From NCBI GenBank assembly GCA_013822245.1, contig PNKE01000022.1:1-41505 (forward strand): a stretch of DNA of 41,505 nucleotides, read 5' to 3'. Origin of the DNA: Candidatus Solibacter sp. GTDB lineage: Bacteria; Acidobacteriota; Terriglobia; Bryobacterales; Bryobacteraceae. A program made the translations under genes and the position numbers. Below the pieces are notes generated by a model. That model worked only from the letters and a program-made list of their open reading frames with translations. It had not been told where the DNA came from and did not search any database. Below, piece by piece: positions 6,886-14,923 of this stretch; position 1 is the first letter of the stretch; each line of letters opens with the position of its first letter.

Positions 6886-9120
6886 CTATGCGCGACCGAT
6901 GTTCACAACGGCGTCCATGATGGCGCCGGAGCCGCCGAAGTCCATTAAGGCGAGCATCTCCTCCGGGGTGAGGTCGGGGATCAGGTCGCCGTCGCGGGCG
7001 CCCTTGTTGGCGGCGTTGCCGAGGCTGCGGGAGCGGTGCCCGAAGCCGTGGGGCACGAGGACGACATCCTCGCGCACGGTGCGCGAGAGCCGGGCGGGCA
7101 ATTCGATGGCGCCCACGCGGGAGCTGATGCGGACCGGGTCGCCTTCGCGGATGCCGTGCCGGGCGGCTGTCGCGGGGTGGATGGTGACCTGGTTGGTGGG
7201 CATCATCTCATGCAGGATGGAGCAGTTCTGGGTGGTGTTTCGCCGGTGGGTGCCGGGGATGTAGGTGACGAAGTAGTAGGGGTAGGCGGCGGAGGGCTGT
7301 TCGCGCTTGAGGTGCCAGTGCGGCAGCGGTTCGAAGCCCTTGTCCTTGAACTGGGGGACGTAGATCTGACACTTGCCGCCGGCGTTGGGGGCGGTGAAGT
7401 TGGTGCGTGGGACGAAGGGAGCGGGGCTCTCGACGATGCCCTTGGCGCGGAACTCGGCGAAGGTCTCGCCGAGGCCGGCGCGTTTGGTCTTTTCGTTCAG
7501 CAGGGTTGAGCCTGAGATCCAGGCGCCGTCGGGGGTCTTGAAGTAGTCGGGACAGAGGCGTTTGCCGAGTTCGATGACCAGGTTGCCCGTTCCGCGGGCT
7601 TCGAAGTAAGGTGCGGCGACGGCCTGCCGGACGACGGATTGGGGGTACTTGGCGTTGAAGTTGCGTGTGATGATGTCGTTGCTCTCGAACTGATGGGATG
7701 AGGGGAGAACGATGTCGGACAGCATCACGGTATCGGAGGGCAGGAAGTCGTAGGTGACGATGAACTCGACGGTCTTGAGCGCTTCCACCATGCGCAGCGG
7801 CTGCGGGAAACCCTTCACGTCGTAGGCGTTGATGAAGGCGCCCTTGATCATGCCGGGGTAACGGCGCAGCATGCCGTCGGCGAGGGTGGCAAAGATGCCC
7901 TGGTCGACGTCGTTGACGAAGAACAGCTTGTCGCGGCCGTCGATGCGGCGGCCGGTTTTCGGAGGATTGGCGGGACGCGGATAGACGGTGTCGACGCCGG
8001 GCACGCTGTGGGTGCGGGCGAAGTAATTGCCGCCTTCGCGGTCGATGGTGCCGCCGAGGATCTGCAGGATCACCTGGGCGTGGGACATCTGGGTGGCGTT
8101 GGTGTAGTTGGCGGTGAGGGTCTTCTTGTAGGCCGGGGCCATGCCGCGGGCCCGGCCGAACTCCTGGCCGATGCGGCGGATCACATCGGCGGGGACGTCG
8201 CACAGAGGCGAAGCCCATTCGGGGGTGTACGGGGCGAAGTGTGAACGGATTTCGCTCTCGTACTGATGGAAATTCGTGTATTTGGTCACGAAGTCCTGGT
8301 CGAAGAGGTTTTCCGTCAGCATGACGTTGATCATCGCCAGGGCGATGGCGGGGTCCGATCCGGGGCGGACCGGGATGTACTCGGAAGCCATGCGGGAAGT
8401 GGCGGTTTGATTGGTGCTGAAGTGGATCACCTTGACGCCCTTCTGGCGGGCCGCGAGGATGCCCTTGACGGCGGGAATCTTGTTCTTGGCGACGAGATCC
8501 CAGCCGAACAGGACGATGTAGCGGGCGTTTTCGAAGTCCTCGCACCAGGTTTTTCCGCCGGTGGTGTACTTGCGGACGGCCTGATCGGCGGTGAAGCAGA
8601 TGTCGTTATGGTCGACGCGGTTGACGATGCCCAGGGCGTTGATCAGGCGGGTGAGCAGATCGGGGCTGTTGCGGGAGAGGAACAGGAGCGATTCGGCGCC
8701 GTGATTCTTGATGTAACCGCCGAATTTTTCGGCGATGGTATCGAGGGCCTCGGTCCAGGAGATGCGGACGAAGCCGGGGTCATCATCGAGGCCGCGGCGG
8801 GGGTTGGTGCGCTTCATCGGGTACTTGAGGCGGTCGGGATCGTAGAAGAAGTTGGCGGAGGATGTCCCCTTTCCGCAGAGGTGGCCGGCGCCGTGGGCGT
8901 CGCCGGGCAGGCCTTCCACGAAGGTGGCCACGCCATCCTGGACGGTCACCTGCATGCCGCAGGCGGGCGTGCAAAAGCCGCAACAGGTGACGAGTTTCCT
9001 GACGTCAGCGGCGCTTCTGGAGGCCGGTTGCAGATATTGTTCAAAGGCCCCGAAAGCGGAAGGCGCCGCGAAGAGTCCGGCGCCGCCGGCCTGAAAGAGA
9101 TGTCGACGAGTGATAGCCAT
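6886..9120 (-). CDS. Tat-exported molybdopterin oxidoreductase, catalytic subunit (polysulfide/thiosulfate reductase-like)
   Basis: About 744 residues of the DMSO reductase superfamily, acting in the periplasm. The twin-arginine leader is ITRRHLFQAGGAG at the extreme N-terminus. A [4Fe-4S] site follows with Cys47, Cys50, Cys54 and Cys82. Then come the Molybdopterin and C-terminal molydop-binding domains (GTHRRNTTQNCSILHEMMPT, GIREGDPVRISSRVGAIELP). HNDICFTADQ places a Cys (175) where the Mo/W ligand sits in PhsA/PsrA/NapA-type enzymes. The substrate cannot be read from sequence; polysulfide, thiosulfate or tetrathionate are candidates. GGAGA precedes the ATG, 21 nt after the ferredoxin subunit. 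No PsrC/NrfD membrane subunit is adjacent. Confidence 0.92.
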   Translation of the reverse strand: MAITRRHLFQAGGAGLFAAPSAFGAFEQYLQPASRSAADVRKLVTCCGFCTPACGMQVTVQDGVATFVEGLPGDAHGAGHLCGKGTSSANFFYDPDRLKYPMKRTNPRRGLDDDPGFVRISWTEALDTIAEKFGGYIKNHGAESLLFLSRNSPDLLTRLINALGIVNRVDHNDICFTADQAVRKYTTGGKTWCEDFENARYIVLFGWDLVAKNKIPAVKGILAARQKGVKVIHFSTNQTATSRMASEYIPVRPGSDPAIALAMINVMLTENLFDQDFVTKYTNFHQYESEIRSHFAPYTPEWASPLCDVPADVIRRIGQEFGRARGMAPAYKKTLTANYTNATQMSHAQVILQILGGTIDREGGNYFARTHSVPGVDTVYPRPANPPKTGRRIDGRDKLFFVNDVDQGIFATLADGMLRRYPGMIKGAFINAYDVKGFPQPLRMVEALKTVEFIVTYDFLPSDTVMLSDIVLPSSHQFESNDIITRNFNAKYPQSVVRQAVAAPYFEARGTGNLVIELGKRLCPDYFKTPDGAWISGSTLLNEKTKRAGLGETFAEFRAKGIVESPAPFVPRTNFTAPNAGGKCQIYVPQFKDKGFEPLPHWHLKREQPSAAYPYYFVTYIPGTHRRNTTQNCSILHEMMPTNQVTIHPATAARHGIREGDPVRISSRVGAIELPARLSRTVREDVVLVPHGFGHRSRSLGNAANKGARDGDLIPDLTPEEMLALMDFGGSGAIMDAVVNIGRA

Positions 9121-9141
9121 GGTGGATCTCCTGCTTGCTCA

Positions 9142-9672
9142 CTAACCGGGGAATCCGGCGACAACGAACCTGATACGGGGACGGGTGCCGGCGGGATTGC
9201 TGACATTGTCGATACGGGCGACGCCGGTTTCCTTGATGTCGTCCCAGGTGGCGAACCGCAGTGCGCCGGTAGGACAGAGGGCCGCGCAGGCGGGCAACTG
9301 CCCGGCCTCGACCCGGTCAGGGCACTGGTCGCACTTCTGCATCACCTTCAGATCCTCGTTCCATTGAGGCGCCTGATAGGGGCAGAACGCGGCGCATTGG
9401 CGGCAGCCCAGGCACTTCCCGCCGTCAATCGAGAGCGCGCCGTTGGCGTTGCGCCAGATTGCCTTGACTGGGCAGGCCTTCATGCACCACGCGTTATCGC
9501 AGTGGTTGCAGGCTCCGGCGAGCGCCGAAACCTTGCCGGCGGACGATTCATAGATGCGCACCTGGCGCAGGCGTACGCCAAAGGGCACCTTGTTCCATTG
9601 CTTGCAGGCAGCTTCGCAGGCTCTGCATTCGACGCACCGCTTGGGGTCAAGCAGCCATCCGTATTGGGGCAT
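9142..9672 (-). CDS. Four-cluster [4Fe-4S] electron-transfer subunit (PsrB/DmsB-like)
   Basis: About 176 residues with four cysteine groups: CVECRACEAACKQ, CNHCDNAWCMKACP, CLGCRQCAAFCP, and CDQC with the later C-(3)-CP of ACAALCP. This is the ferredoxin-type beta subunit that passes electrons between a quinone-reactive membrane subunit and the molybdenum subunit. The longer frame to 10044 is discarded: the ATG at 9672 has GGGAGG nine bases upstream, and the protein then starts MPQYGWLLDP as usual for the family. It is first in the operon; the catalytic subunit and chaperone follow. Confidence 0.92.
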   Translation of the reverse strand: MPQYGWLLDPKRCVECRACEAACKQWNKVPFGVRLRQVRIYESSAGKVSALAGACNHCDNAWCMKACPVKAIWRNANGALSIDGGKCLGCRQCAAFCPYQAPQWNEDLKVMQKCDQCPDRVEAGQLPACAALCPTGALRFATWDDIKETGVARIDNVSNPAGTRPRIRFVVAGFPG

Positions 9673-9733
9673 GTAATAAACCTCCCGACCGCCTGCACCG
9701 GCCAAGAAACTCCGGGCAGACGATCTATTCAAG

Positions 9734-9762
9734 ATAATACGGTCTGATTGTGCCACTTGCAA
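9734..9762 (-). promoter_or_regulatory. Sigma-70-type promoter of the molybdoenzyme operon
   Basis: On the minus strand TTGCAA (9762-9757), exactly 17 bp, then TATTAT (9739-9734). It lies about 60 nt upstream of the ferredoxin-subunit ATG at 9672 and downstream of the terminator that closes the decayed copy, so the intact operon has its own promoter. Confidence 0.75.
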
Positions 9763-9837
9763 CCACAATCGACCGCCGCGCGCGTGGACCCGGCCAAGAG
9801 GAGGAAGCGGAAGGGGGCGCCGCACCGTGGATACGCC

Positions 9838-9882
9838 AAAAAAGAACCCGCCGGCCTCCATCGCGGCTGGACCGGCGGGTTC
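9838..9882 (-). terminator. Intrinsic terminator downstream of the decayed oxidoreductase copy
   Basis: An 11 bp perfect stem (GAACCCGCCGG at 9844-9854 against CCGGCGGGTTC at 9872-9882) with a 17 nt loop. On the minus strand it is followed at once by six T (9843-9838). This is the only textbook rho-independent terminator I found in the window. It insulates the downstream operon from the pseudogene. Confidence 0.88.
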
Positions 9883-9937
9883 GGCAGTTGAAATGCGGAG
9901 GCCCTGGGCTGGCGCGGCCTGGCGGCGTTGGCGTGTC

Positions 9938-10663
9938 TTAAAGCGGCGTAATATTGACCACGGCGTATATGATGCAGGAGGAGCCGCCGAAGTTGTTCGC
10001 GGCGACAAAATCGTCGATTTTGCCGATGGGGATGATACCGCCATCGCGGATGATGTGGGTGAATTTGACGTTCAGCTCAACCTGGCCGGCACGGGAACGG
10101 ATCAGAACGCGCTGGCCGTCCCTGATGCCCAGTTTGGCGGCCAGCTTCGGGTTGATGAGCGCCTCGCTGGCGTTCATCATTCCGTTCAGGATGGCGTTGT
10201 TCTGAGTCGAGTTGCGCTTGTGAACGGCGGGGATGCAGGTGAGGCAGCAGTAGGGGAACGTGGAATCCGGCTCGCCGCGCTTGGGATGCCACCTGGGCAG
10301 CGGTTCACCGTGGCCGGTTTCGAAGGCCGGGACGTAGATCCGGCGCTTGCCGTTGCCGCCGACGGTTCCAAAGGTGGAGCGGGGGACGAAGTCAGCCTTC
10401 TTCTCGACGATGCCGTCCGACGCTTTCCGGTAGATCGCCTTTACCGGGCAGGCCTTCATGCACCGGGCGTTCTCGCAGTGGTTGCAGGCGGCCGACAGCG
10501 CCATGGTCTGGGGCGTGGGCCAGGCAGACGTTTCGCAGGTCCTGACAAGCCGGTAGCGGATGCCGGCGCCGGTCTCCACCTTATTCCATTGTTTGCAGGC
10601 CGATTCGCAGGCCCCGCAGCCGATACACCGCTTTGGGTCGAAAAGCCATCCGAATCACGCCAT
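9938..10663 (-). pseudogene. Decayed psrB/psrA-like copy: ferredoxin subunit fused to catalytic-subunit C-terminus
   Basis: From the ATG at 10663 the frame reads M-A-stop (TGA at 10657-10655) and then F-G-W-L-F-D-P-K-R, followed by CIGCGACESACKQWNKVETG. This aligns with MPQYGWLLDPKRC of the intact ferredoxin subunit, so codon 3 (Gln there) is a stop here. It continues through the second cysteine group (CNHCENARCMKACPVKAIYR). After KASD it jumps to GIVEKKADFVPRSTF, which matches GIVESPAPFVPRTNF late in the catalytic subunit, and it ends NFGGSSCIIYAVVNI (intact: DFGGSGAIMDAVVNI). A second gap has removed about 25 residues before the end. Apart from codon 3 the fused frame is open, and a GTG at 10579 could start a 213-residue product lacking the first cluster motif. 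Confidence 0.88.
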
Positions 10664-10816
10664 AGTGATACCGCCGGTGCGCAATGCGCGCCCAGCGGGA
10701 ATGACGATGCAAGCGCAGGTCCATTCGGAACTTCATACCTTTTAGCCGACTGTTGAGGGCGCGGTGAGTGCGGCCGGGGATTATGACGTAGGGAAATCGG
10801 ACTGCGTGGGGGGATT

Positions 10817-10859
10817 CGCGCCGCGCAAGATTTACGGACCGCAAAATATGCGCGGCGCG
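10817..10859. repeat. Perfect 10 bp inverted repeat after the SDR gene
   Basis: CGCGCCGCGC (10817-10826) and GCGCGGCGCG (10850-10859) pair perfectly around a 23 nt AT-richer loop. It sits 9 nt beyond the end of the minus-strand SDR gene, so it may stabilise its 3' end or help terminate transcription, but no T-run follows. The rest of 10664-10867 holds nothing I recognise. Confidence 0.5.
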
Positions 10860-10867
10860 GGGAGGGC

Positions 10868-11635
10868 TTAGATGGTCATTGCGCCATAGCCGCCGTCGAC
10901 GCGGATGATGGCGCCGGTGACGAAGCTGGAGGCTTTGCCGGATGCCAGGAAGACGGTGGCGCCGACGAGTTCGGAGGCGTCGCCGAAGCGGTTCATGGGG
11001 GTGTGGCCCATGATGGCGGCGACGCGCTGGTCAGTGAGCAGTTTGCGATTCTGTTCGGCGGGGAAGAAGCCTGGCAGGACGGCGTTGACGCGGACGCCCT
11101 GGGTGGCCCATTCGCGGGCGAGGAACTTGGTCACCTGATTCACGCCGCCCTTGGCGACGGAATAGGTGAAGACCTTGGACAGCGGCGGGTCGGACGAAGC
11201 CGAGGAGATGTTGATGATGGAACCGCCGCGGCCGGGCTGGGTCATCCAGGCGCCGAAGACCTGGCAGGCGAGGAAGACGCTTTTCAGATCGACGTCCATG
11301 ATGCGGTGCCATTCGTCCTCGGAGATTTCGAGGAAGGGGGTGCCGGAGTTGATGCCGGCGGCGTTGATGAGGATGTCGATGCGGCCGAGCTTGGCGATAA
11401 TCTCGTCGAGGGCGGCCTGGAGGTCGGCTTTCCTGGTGGCATCCACCTTGACGCCGATGGCGCGGCGGCCGAGGGCTTCGATGTCGGCGGCCTTGGCGTT
11501 GGCGGCTTCGAGATTGAAGTCGAGAATGGCGACATCGGCGCCGGCCTGGGCGAGTCCTTTAGCCATTTCGCCGGCGAGGACGCCGCCGCCGCCGACGACC
11601 GCGGCCACCTTGCCGTTGAGGGAAAACAGATCCAT
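10868..11635 (-). CDS. Short-chain dehydrogenase/reductase (SDR)
   Basis: About 255 residues with a Rossmann fold. The nucleotide-binding loop is VVGGGGVLAGEMA, NAAG is present near residue 90, and the catalytic residues are Ser in NISSASS plus Y-S-V-A-K. The Gly-rich loop and length resemble SDRs annotated as D-mannonate oxidoreductase or gluconate 5-dehydrogenase, so a sugar-acid substrate is a guess. The ATG at 11635 is chosen over one at 11671 because GAAAGGA precedes it and the protein then starts MDLFSLNGKVA like its relatives. A TATAAG at 11677-11672 could be the -10. It is divergent from the hybrid sensor gene. Confidence 0.9.
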   Translation of the reverse strand: MDLFSLNGKVAAVVGGGGVLAGEMAKGLAQAGADVAILDFNLEAANAKAADIEALGRRAIGVKVDATRKADLQAALDEIIAKLGRIDILINAAGINSGTPFLEISEDEWHRIMDVDLKSVFLACQVFGAWMTQPGRGGSIINISSASSDPPLSKVFTYSVAKGGVNQVTKFLAREWATQGVRVNAVLPGFFPAEQNRKLLTDQRVAAIMGHTPMNRFGDASELVGATVFLASGKASSFVTGAIIRVDGGYGAMTI

Positions 11636-11789
11636 GGGAAAGGTCCTTTCGGGGAATGAGGGATCAACCAACTTATACCATCCAGGGTACCGGGCAGCGT
11701 ACTAGGACTAAGACCGTTGCGACCCAGGGACCGGGGCGACAGACTTGAAATTGACGGGGTTCGCCTTTCGGCGCCCCTGGCCGCCAGCC

Positions 11790-13583
11790 ATGCAAAGAAT
11801 CGAGTCAGGCCACTGGAGACCGTCGGAAGTCGCGCGGTTGCTCGCCCTGGTGGAGAGCGAGCGGCGCTACTACCAGGACCTGTTCGCGGCGTTGCCGGTG
11901 GCGGTGGCCGTGGTAGCGGAAGACCAGACGCTGGCGGCGGTGAACCGCGAATTCAGGCAGCGCTTTGGGCTGGTCCATCAGGACCTGTCGCGCGTCCGTG
12001 TCGCCGACCTTCTGCCCGACCCCGCGCTCGAGCGCGGCCTGACCGAGTTGCTCAACGGCGAACACCGCCATGCCAGCTACCAGATCAACGCCGGGCCGAG
12101 ACAGATCCGTGTTGGCCTGAAGAAGATCAACGGCTGGCAGGACACGCCGGAAGCCGAAGTCCTGATGACGGTGGAGGAGACGGGCGAGGGCGCGCCGGCG
12201 GCGATGGCGGCGGCGGAGGGGACGGTAGCGTGGAGCCTGGATAGGGAGTCCGGGCGCATGGTGTGCCGGTCGGCAAACGCCGAGCACTCGTTCGGGCTGC
12301 CGGCGGAGGCGTGGCAATCGCTTGAAGACTGGGCGGCGACGAGGATTCACCCGGCTGACCGCGAGATGTACCTGTCGTTCCACGGCCGCCGGGAAGACGA
12401 GTGGACGGGTGCGATCGACTACCGGCTGATCGGCGCCGATGCTTCGGTGCGCGACTGCCGGGATGTGGCGGCGGCTGACAGGGAGTCAGTGGTGGTGTTG
12501 ACGCTTGACCGCACCGCCGACGCGCGGGCGGCGAGGAAGGCGAGGCTGAAGGCGCGTGTCGAAGCGTCGGAGAAATTGGCGGCGCGGTTGGCGCACGTTG
12601 CCAACAATCTGATGATGATCGTCGGCGGGTATTCGGCCGAGTTGATGGACAGTCTGGCGGAGGGCGACACGCGGCGCGGCGACATTCAAGAGATCATCAA
12701 CGCATCGAACCGGCTGTCCGCGCTGACGGCGAGGATGAATCCGATGGCCACTCCGAAAGGGGCCGAGGCTGCGGGATTCAACCTGGCGCGGTGGGCGCAG
12801 GGCCGGGGCGCGGCGATTGAGTGCCCGGATGCGAGGGTGGAGGCCGATGCAGCGGCTGTGACGGCGTTGGCCGACGCGGTGGCGCAGGCCGCGGGGGAGG
12901 TTCGTGTCTCGGTTTCATTTTCCGCCGAAGCGGGAGAGGCCGAGATCGGGTTTGTCTTTCCAGGCAGGGGCGAACTGGAAGCTGAAGGGCTGCTGGACCC
13001 GTTCGCCGGTCCGAAGATGGGCAGCGATCCGCCTTATGGTCCGACGAAGCCGTTGAAGCGGCTGATGGAAGCGGGCGCGGAAGCGTGGGTGGAGGAGCGA
13101 GCCGGGGGCGCTTGCCTGGCGGTAGTTCTGCCCGCCGAGCCGGCGGCTGGAACCCCATCGGATGCGCAGGCGCCCTCCGCCCCATCCCGTTCAGTGCTGC
13201 TGGTTGAAGACGAAGACGGATTGCGGGCGCTGATGGCGAAGGCCTTGAAGCGGGCGGGATACGAAGTGCTGGAGGCGGCCACGGCGGAGGCTGCGCTTGA
13301 AGCGCTGGAGCAACGGCGCTCGGCGGTGGACCTGCTTGCCACGGATCTCACCCTGCCCGGCATGGGCGGCGGGAGGTTGGCGATGGAGGTTCGCTGGCTG
13401 TATACGGATACGCCGGTGGTCTTGATGACGGGTTCGTCCGAGGATGCCGAGGCGGCGGCGCTGTTGAAATCGGATGCGGGAGTGAAGCTGTTGAACAAGC
13501 CGTTTGCCGTGGAGGCGCTGGTGCAGGCGGTTGCGGACGCATTGGACGTTCCCAGGGCGCGTGGTGCGTCGGCGGGGGGGTGA
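11790..13583 (+). CDS. Histidine-kinase-like protein with C-terminal receiver domain, degenerate ATPase
   Basis: About 597 residues. Order: PAS-like domain (about 20-130), a second PAS-like segment (about 150-230), a coiled-coil/DHp-like helix pair with LAARLAHVANNLMMIVGGYS (His where H-D-F-N-N-L-L is usual), a poorly conserved catalytic domain, and a receiver domain (about 470-585) with acidic pocket VEDED, phospho-acceptor Asp in LLATDLTLPGM, Thr in LMTG and Lys in NKPF. No convincing N, G1 or G2 ATP-binding box can be seen, so kinase activity is doubtful. No transmembrane segment, so cytoplasmic. A TTG at 11745 could add 15 residues. The partner is unknown. Confidence 0.8.
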   Translation: MQRIESGHWRPSEVARLLALVESERRYYQDLFAALPVAVAVVAEDQTLAAVNREFRQRFGLVHQDLSRVRVADLLPDPALERGLTELLNGEHRHASYQINAGPRQIRVGLKKINGWQDTPEAEVLMTVEETGEGAPAAMAAAEGTVAWSLDRESGRMVCRSANAEHSFGLPAEAWQSLEDWAATRIHPADREMYLSFHGRREDEWTGAIDYRLIGADASVRDCRDVAAADRESVVVLTLDRTADARAARKARLKARVEASEKLAARLAHVANNLMMIVGGYSAELMDSLAEGDTRRGDIQEIINASNRLSALTARMNPMATPKGAEAAGFNLARWAQGRGAAIECPDARVEADAAAVTALADAVAQAAGEVRVSVSFSAEAGEAEIGFVFPGRGELEAEGLLDPFAGPKMGSDPPYGPTKPLKRLMEAGAEAWVEERAGGACLAVVLPAEPAAGTPSDAQAPSAPSRSVLLVEDEDGLRALMAKALKRAGYEVLEAATAEAALEALEQRRSAVDLLATDLTLPGMGGGRLAMEVRWLYTDTPVVLMTGSSEDAEAAALLKSDAGVKLLNKPFAVEALVQAVADALDVPRARGASAGG

Positions 13584-13599
13584 CGGGATCCGGGCCGGC

Positions 13600-14691
13600 T
13601 CAGGGCATGTCAATTTCGACTACACGAGGTGTCGGCGCGAGCAGTTTAGCGGCCTCGTTCTTGCGGAAATCATGCAGCTGCGGCAGAATTTCCACGCGGA
13701 ACCGCTTCATTGTGGTCGCTCCGAATCGCCTTGTGTGGCTGAAGAAGTCGCGGAGGGCCGCGGTTTGTTCATCCAGTTTCCGCGAGACGTCTCGATCAAA
13801 GCGGGCCGGTGTATGCCAAGAAAGCTCTGAAGACGGCCGGAATACCTTGTAGACCAGTTCCTCGGAGTATCCCGATCGGGCGGCGATAAGTTGGAGACGG
13901 AGATCGACCCGCTTGGTGTAAACCGCATCCGGGCCCGCCTCGCTCCAGCCGATGACCCCGTCGCCGGCAACCACGGTGCGACGGTAATAGACATTGTTCG
14001 GCCCTGGCGCCAGCAGCGCAGACGGCGACAAGGCGAACCGGCTGAGCGCGTAGACCCCTGTCGGGGGGAAACCCTTCGCCAGCCTGCGTGTCCGGATGAC
14101 GGCCCCGGAACCGTCGGGTCGGCCCCCCTCGAACGAGAGGGATACTGAACCGCCAACAATATGGAAGGAATGAGTGATTGGGAGCCCGTCCAGAAGCCGA
14201 TCAAGGATTCTGGAGGAGCGCCGTTCCACCAGCGTGTTGGCAATGGCCAGCCACTCTGTGTCGTTGATTGTCCGGTCCAGCAGTTCAAACAAGAGATCCT
14301 CGGTGGCGCTCTTCCGTAGCAGCAGGATCGTCCCTTCATCGCGGTGGCCGCGGCGGAAGGGAAGGATGAGGTCTGGCGGAACGGTGACGTCCATCTGGAT
14401 CAAGGCGTCGAGCAGCTTCTGGACGTAGGCATACTCTGGCCCGTCGATGGCGGCGTCGCGAAGATCCTGGCAGGCCCGCAGTTCGGCGATGACGCGGTCC
14501 TGGAGATCGGTGAGAGAGAGGCTGGCGATGAGATGGACGCCCCAGGCTTTGTCGCTCAGGCTGGAAGACTCGAGCAGTTGGATGGACCTCGCGCGCAGAT
14601 CGGCGGGCAGGGTCTGGGCGGGAAGACATGGGGCGATTAGGGCGAAGGAGAGAACAAGCAGATAGCGCCGCATAACGTGATTTGACACCAT
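13600..14691 (-). CDS. Secreted protein of unknown function
   Basis: About 363 residues. It has a signal peptide: basic MRRY, hydrophobic LLVLSFALIAPCL and a likely cleavage after LPAQ. The first half is helical and Leu/Asp-rich with short repeated pairs of helices, which could be HEAT/ARM-like but is too weak to name. The second half is richer in Gly, Ser and Tyr and may be a beta domain. I do not recognise the family. An internal ATG at 14673 gives a more normal signal peptide start. Neighbours on both sides run in the opposite direction, so it is a single-gene unit. Confidence 0.75.
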   Translation of the reverse strand: MVSNHVMRRYLLVLSFALIAPCLPAQTLPADLRARSIQLLESSSLSDKAWGVHLIASLSLTDLQDRVIAELRACQDLRDAAIDGPEYAYVQKLLDALIQMDVTVPPDLILPFRRGHRDEGTILLLRKSATEDLLFELLDRTINDTEWLAIANTLVERRSSRILDRLLDGLPITHSFHIVGGSVSLSFEGGRPDGSGAVIRTRRLAKGFPPTGVYALSRFALSPSALLAPGPNNVYYRRTVVAGDGVIGWSEAGPDAVYTKRVDLRLQLIAARSGYSEELVYKVFRPSSELSWHTPARFDRDVSRKLDEQTAALRDFFSHTRRFGATTMKRFRVEILPQLHDFRKNEAAKLLAPTPRVVEIDMP

Positions 14692-14874
14692 TCTCCGGTG
14701 ATTTGTCGCACGGCTGAGAGAGAATGGCCACTCGGTCCGCCGTGCGGAGGGCGCGGGTCGGCGTCAGTTGGTCTTTGGCGGCGGGGCGGGGCCGAGGACG
14801 GTGCGGATAGAGGGCGCGTGTGCGGTTTGCAGACTGGACTGCGGATCCGGAGCAGGGTCCATCCAAAGATAAGG

Positions 14875-14901
14875 TTGAATGCTCTAGTCAACTAGTACAC
14901 T
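14875..14901 (+). promoter_or_regulatory. Putative promoter with overlapping dyads for the ExbD-like gene
   Basis: TTGAAT at 14875-14880, then TACACT at 14896-14901 (15 bp apart) or CACTAT at 14898-14903 (17 bp apart). The spacer contains the dyad CTAGT-CA-ACTAG (14883-14894), and TAGT-AC-ACTA (14893-14902) overlaps the -10 region. Such placement suits an operator for a repressor, though none is encoded next to it. A strong AAGGAGG follows at 14911-14917. Confidence 0.5.
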
Positions 14902-14923
14902 ATATCAATCAAGGAGGGTGACC

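Noticed and set aside
8266-9747. 493-codon plus-strand frame opposite the molybdoenzyme genes
   Set aside because: Gly/Ala/Val/Asp-rich antisense shadow; the minus strand shows iron-sulfur and Mo-binding motifs.
10655-10657. TGA at codon 3 of the psr-like copy as a selenocysteine codon
   Set aside because: The aligned residue in the intact copy is Gln, it is not a catalytic position, and no SECIS-like hairpin follows.
10581-10844. Minus-strand frame upstream of the psr-like pseudogene
   Set aside because: Overlaps the real (pseudo)gene frame, with Arg-rich sequence and no ribosome-binding site.
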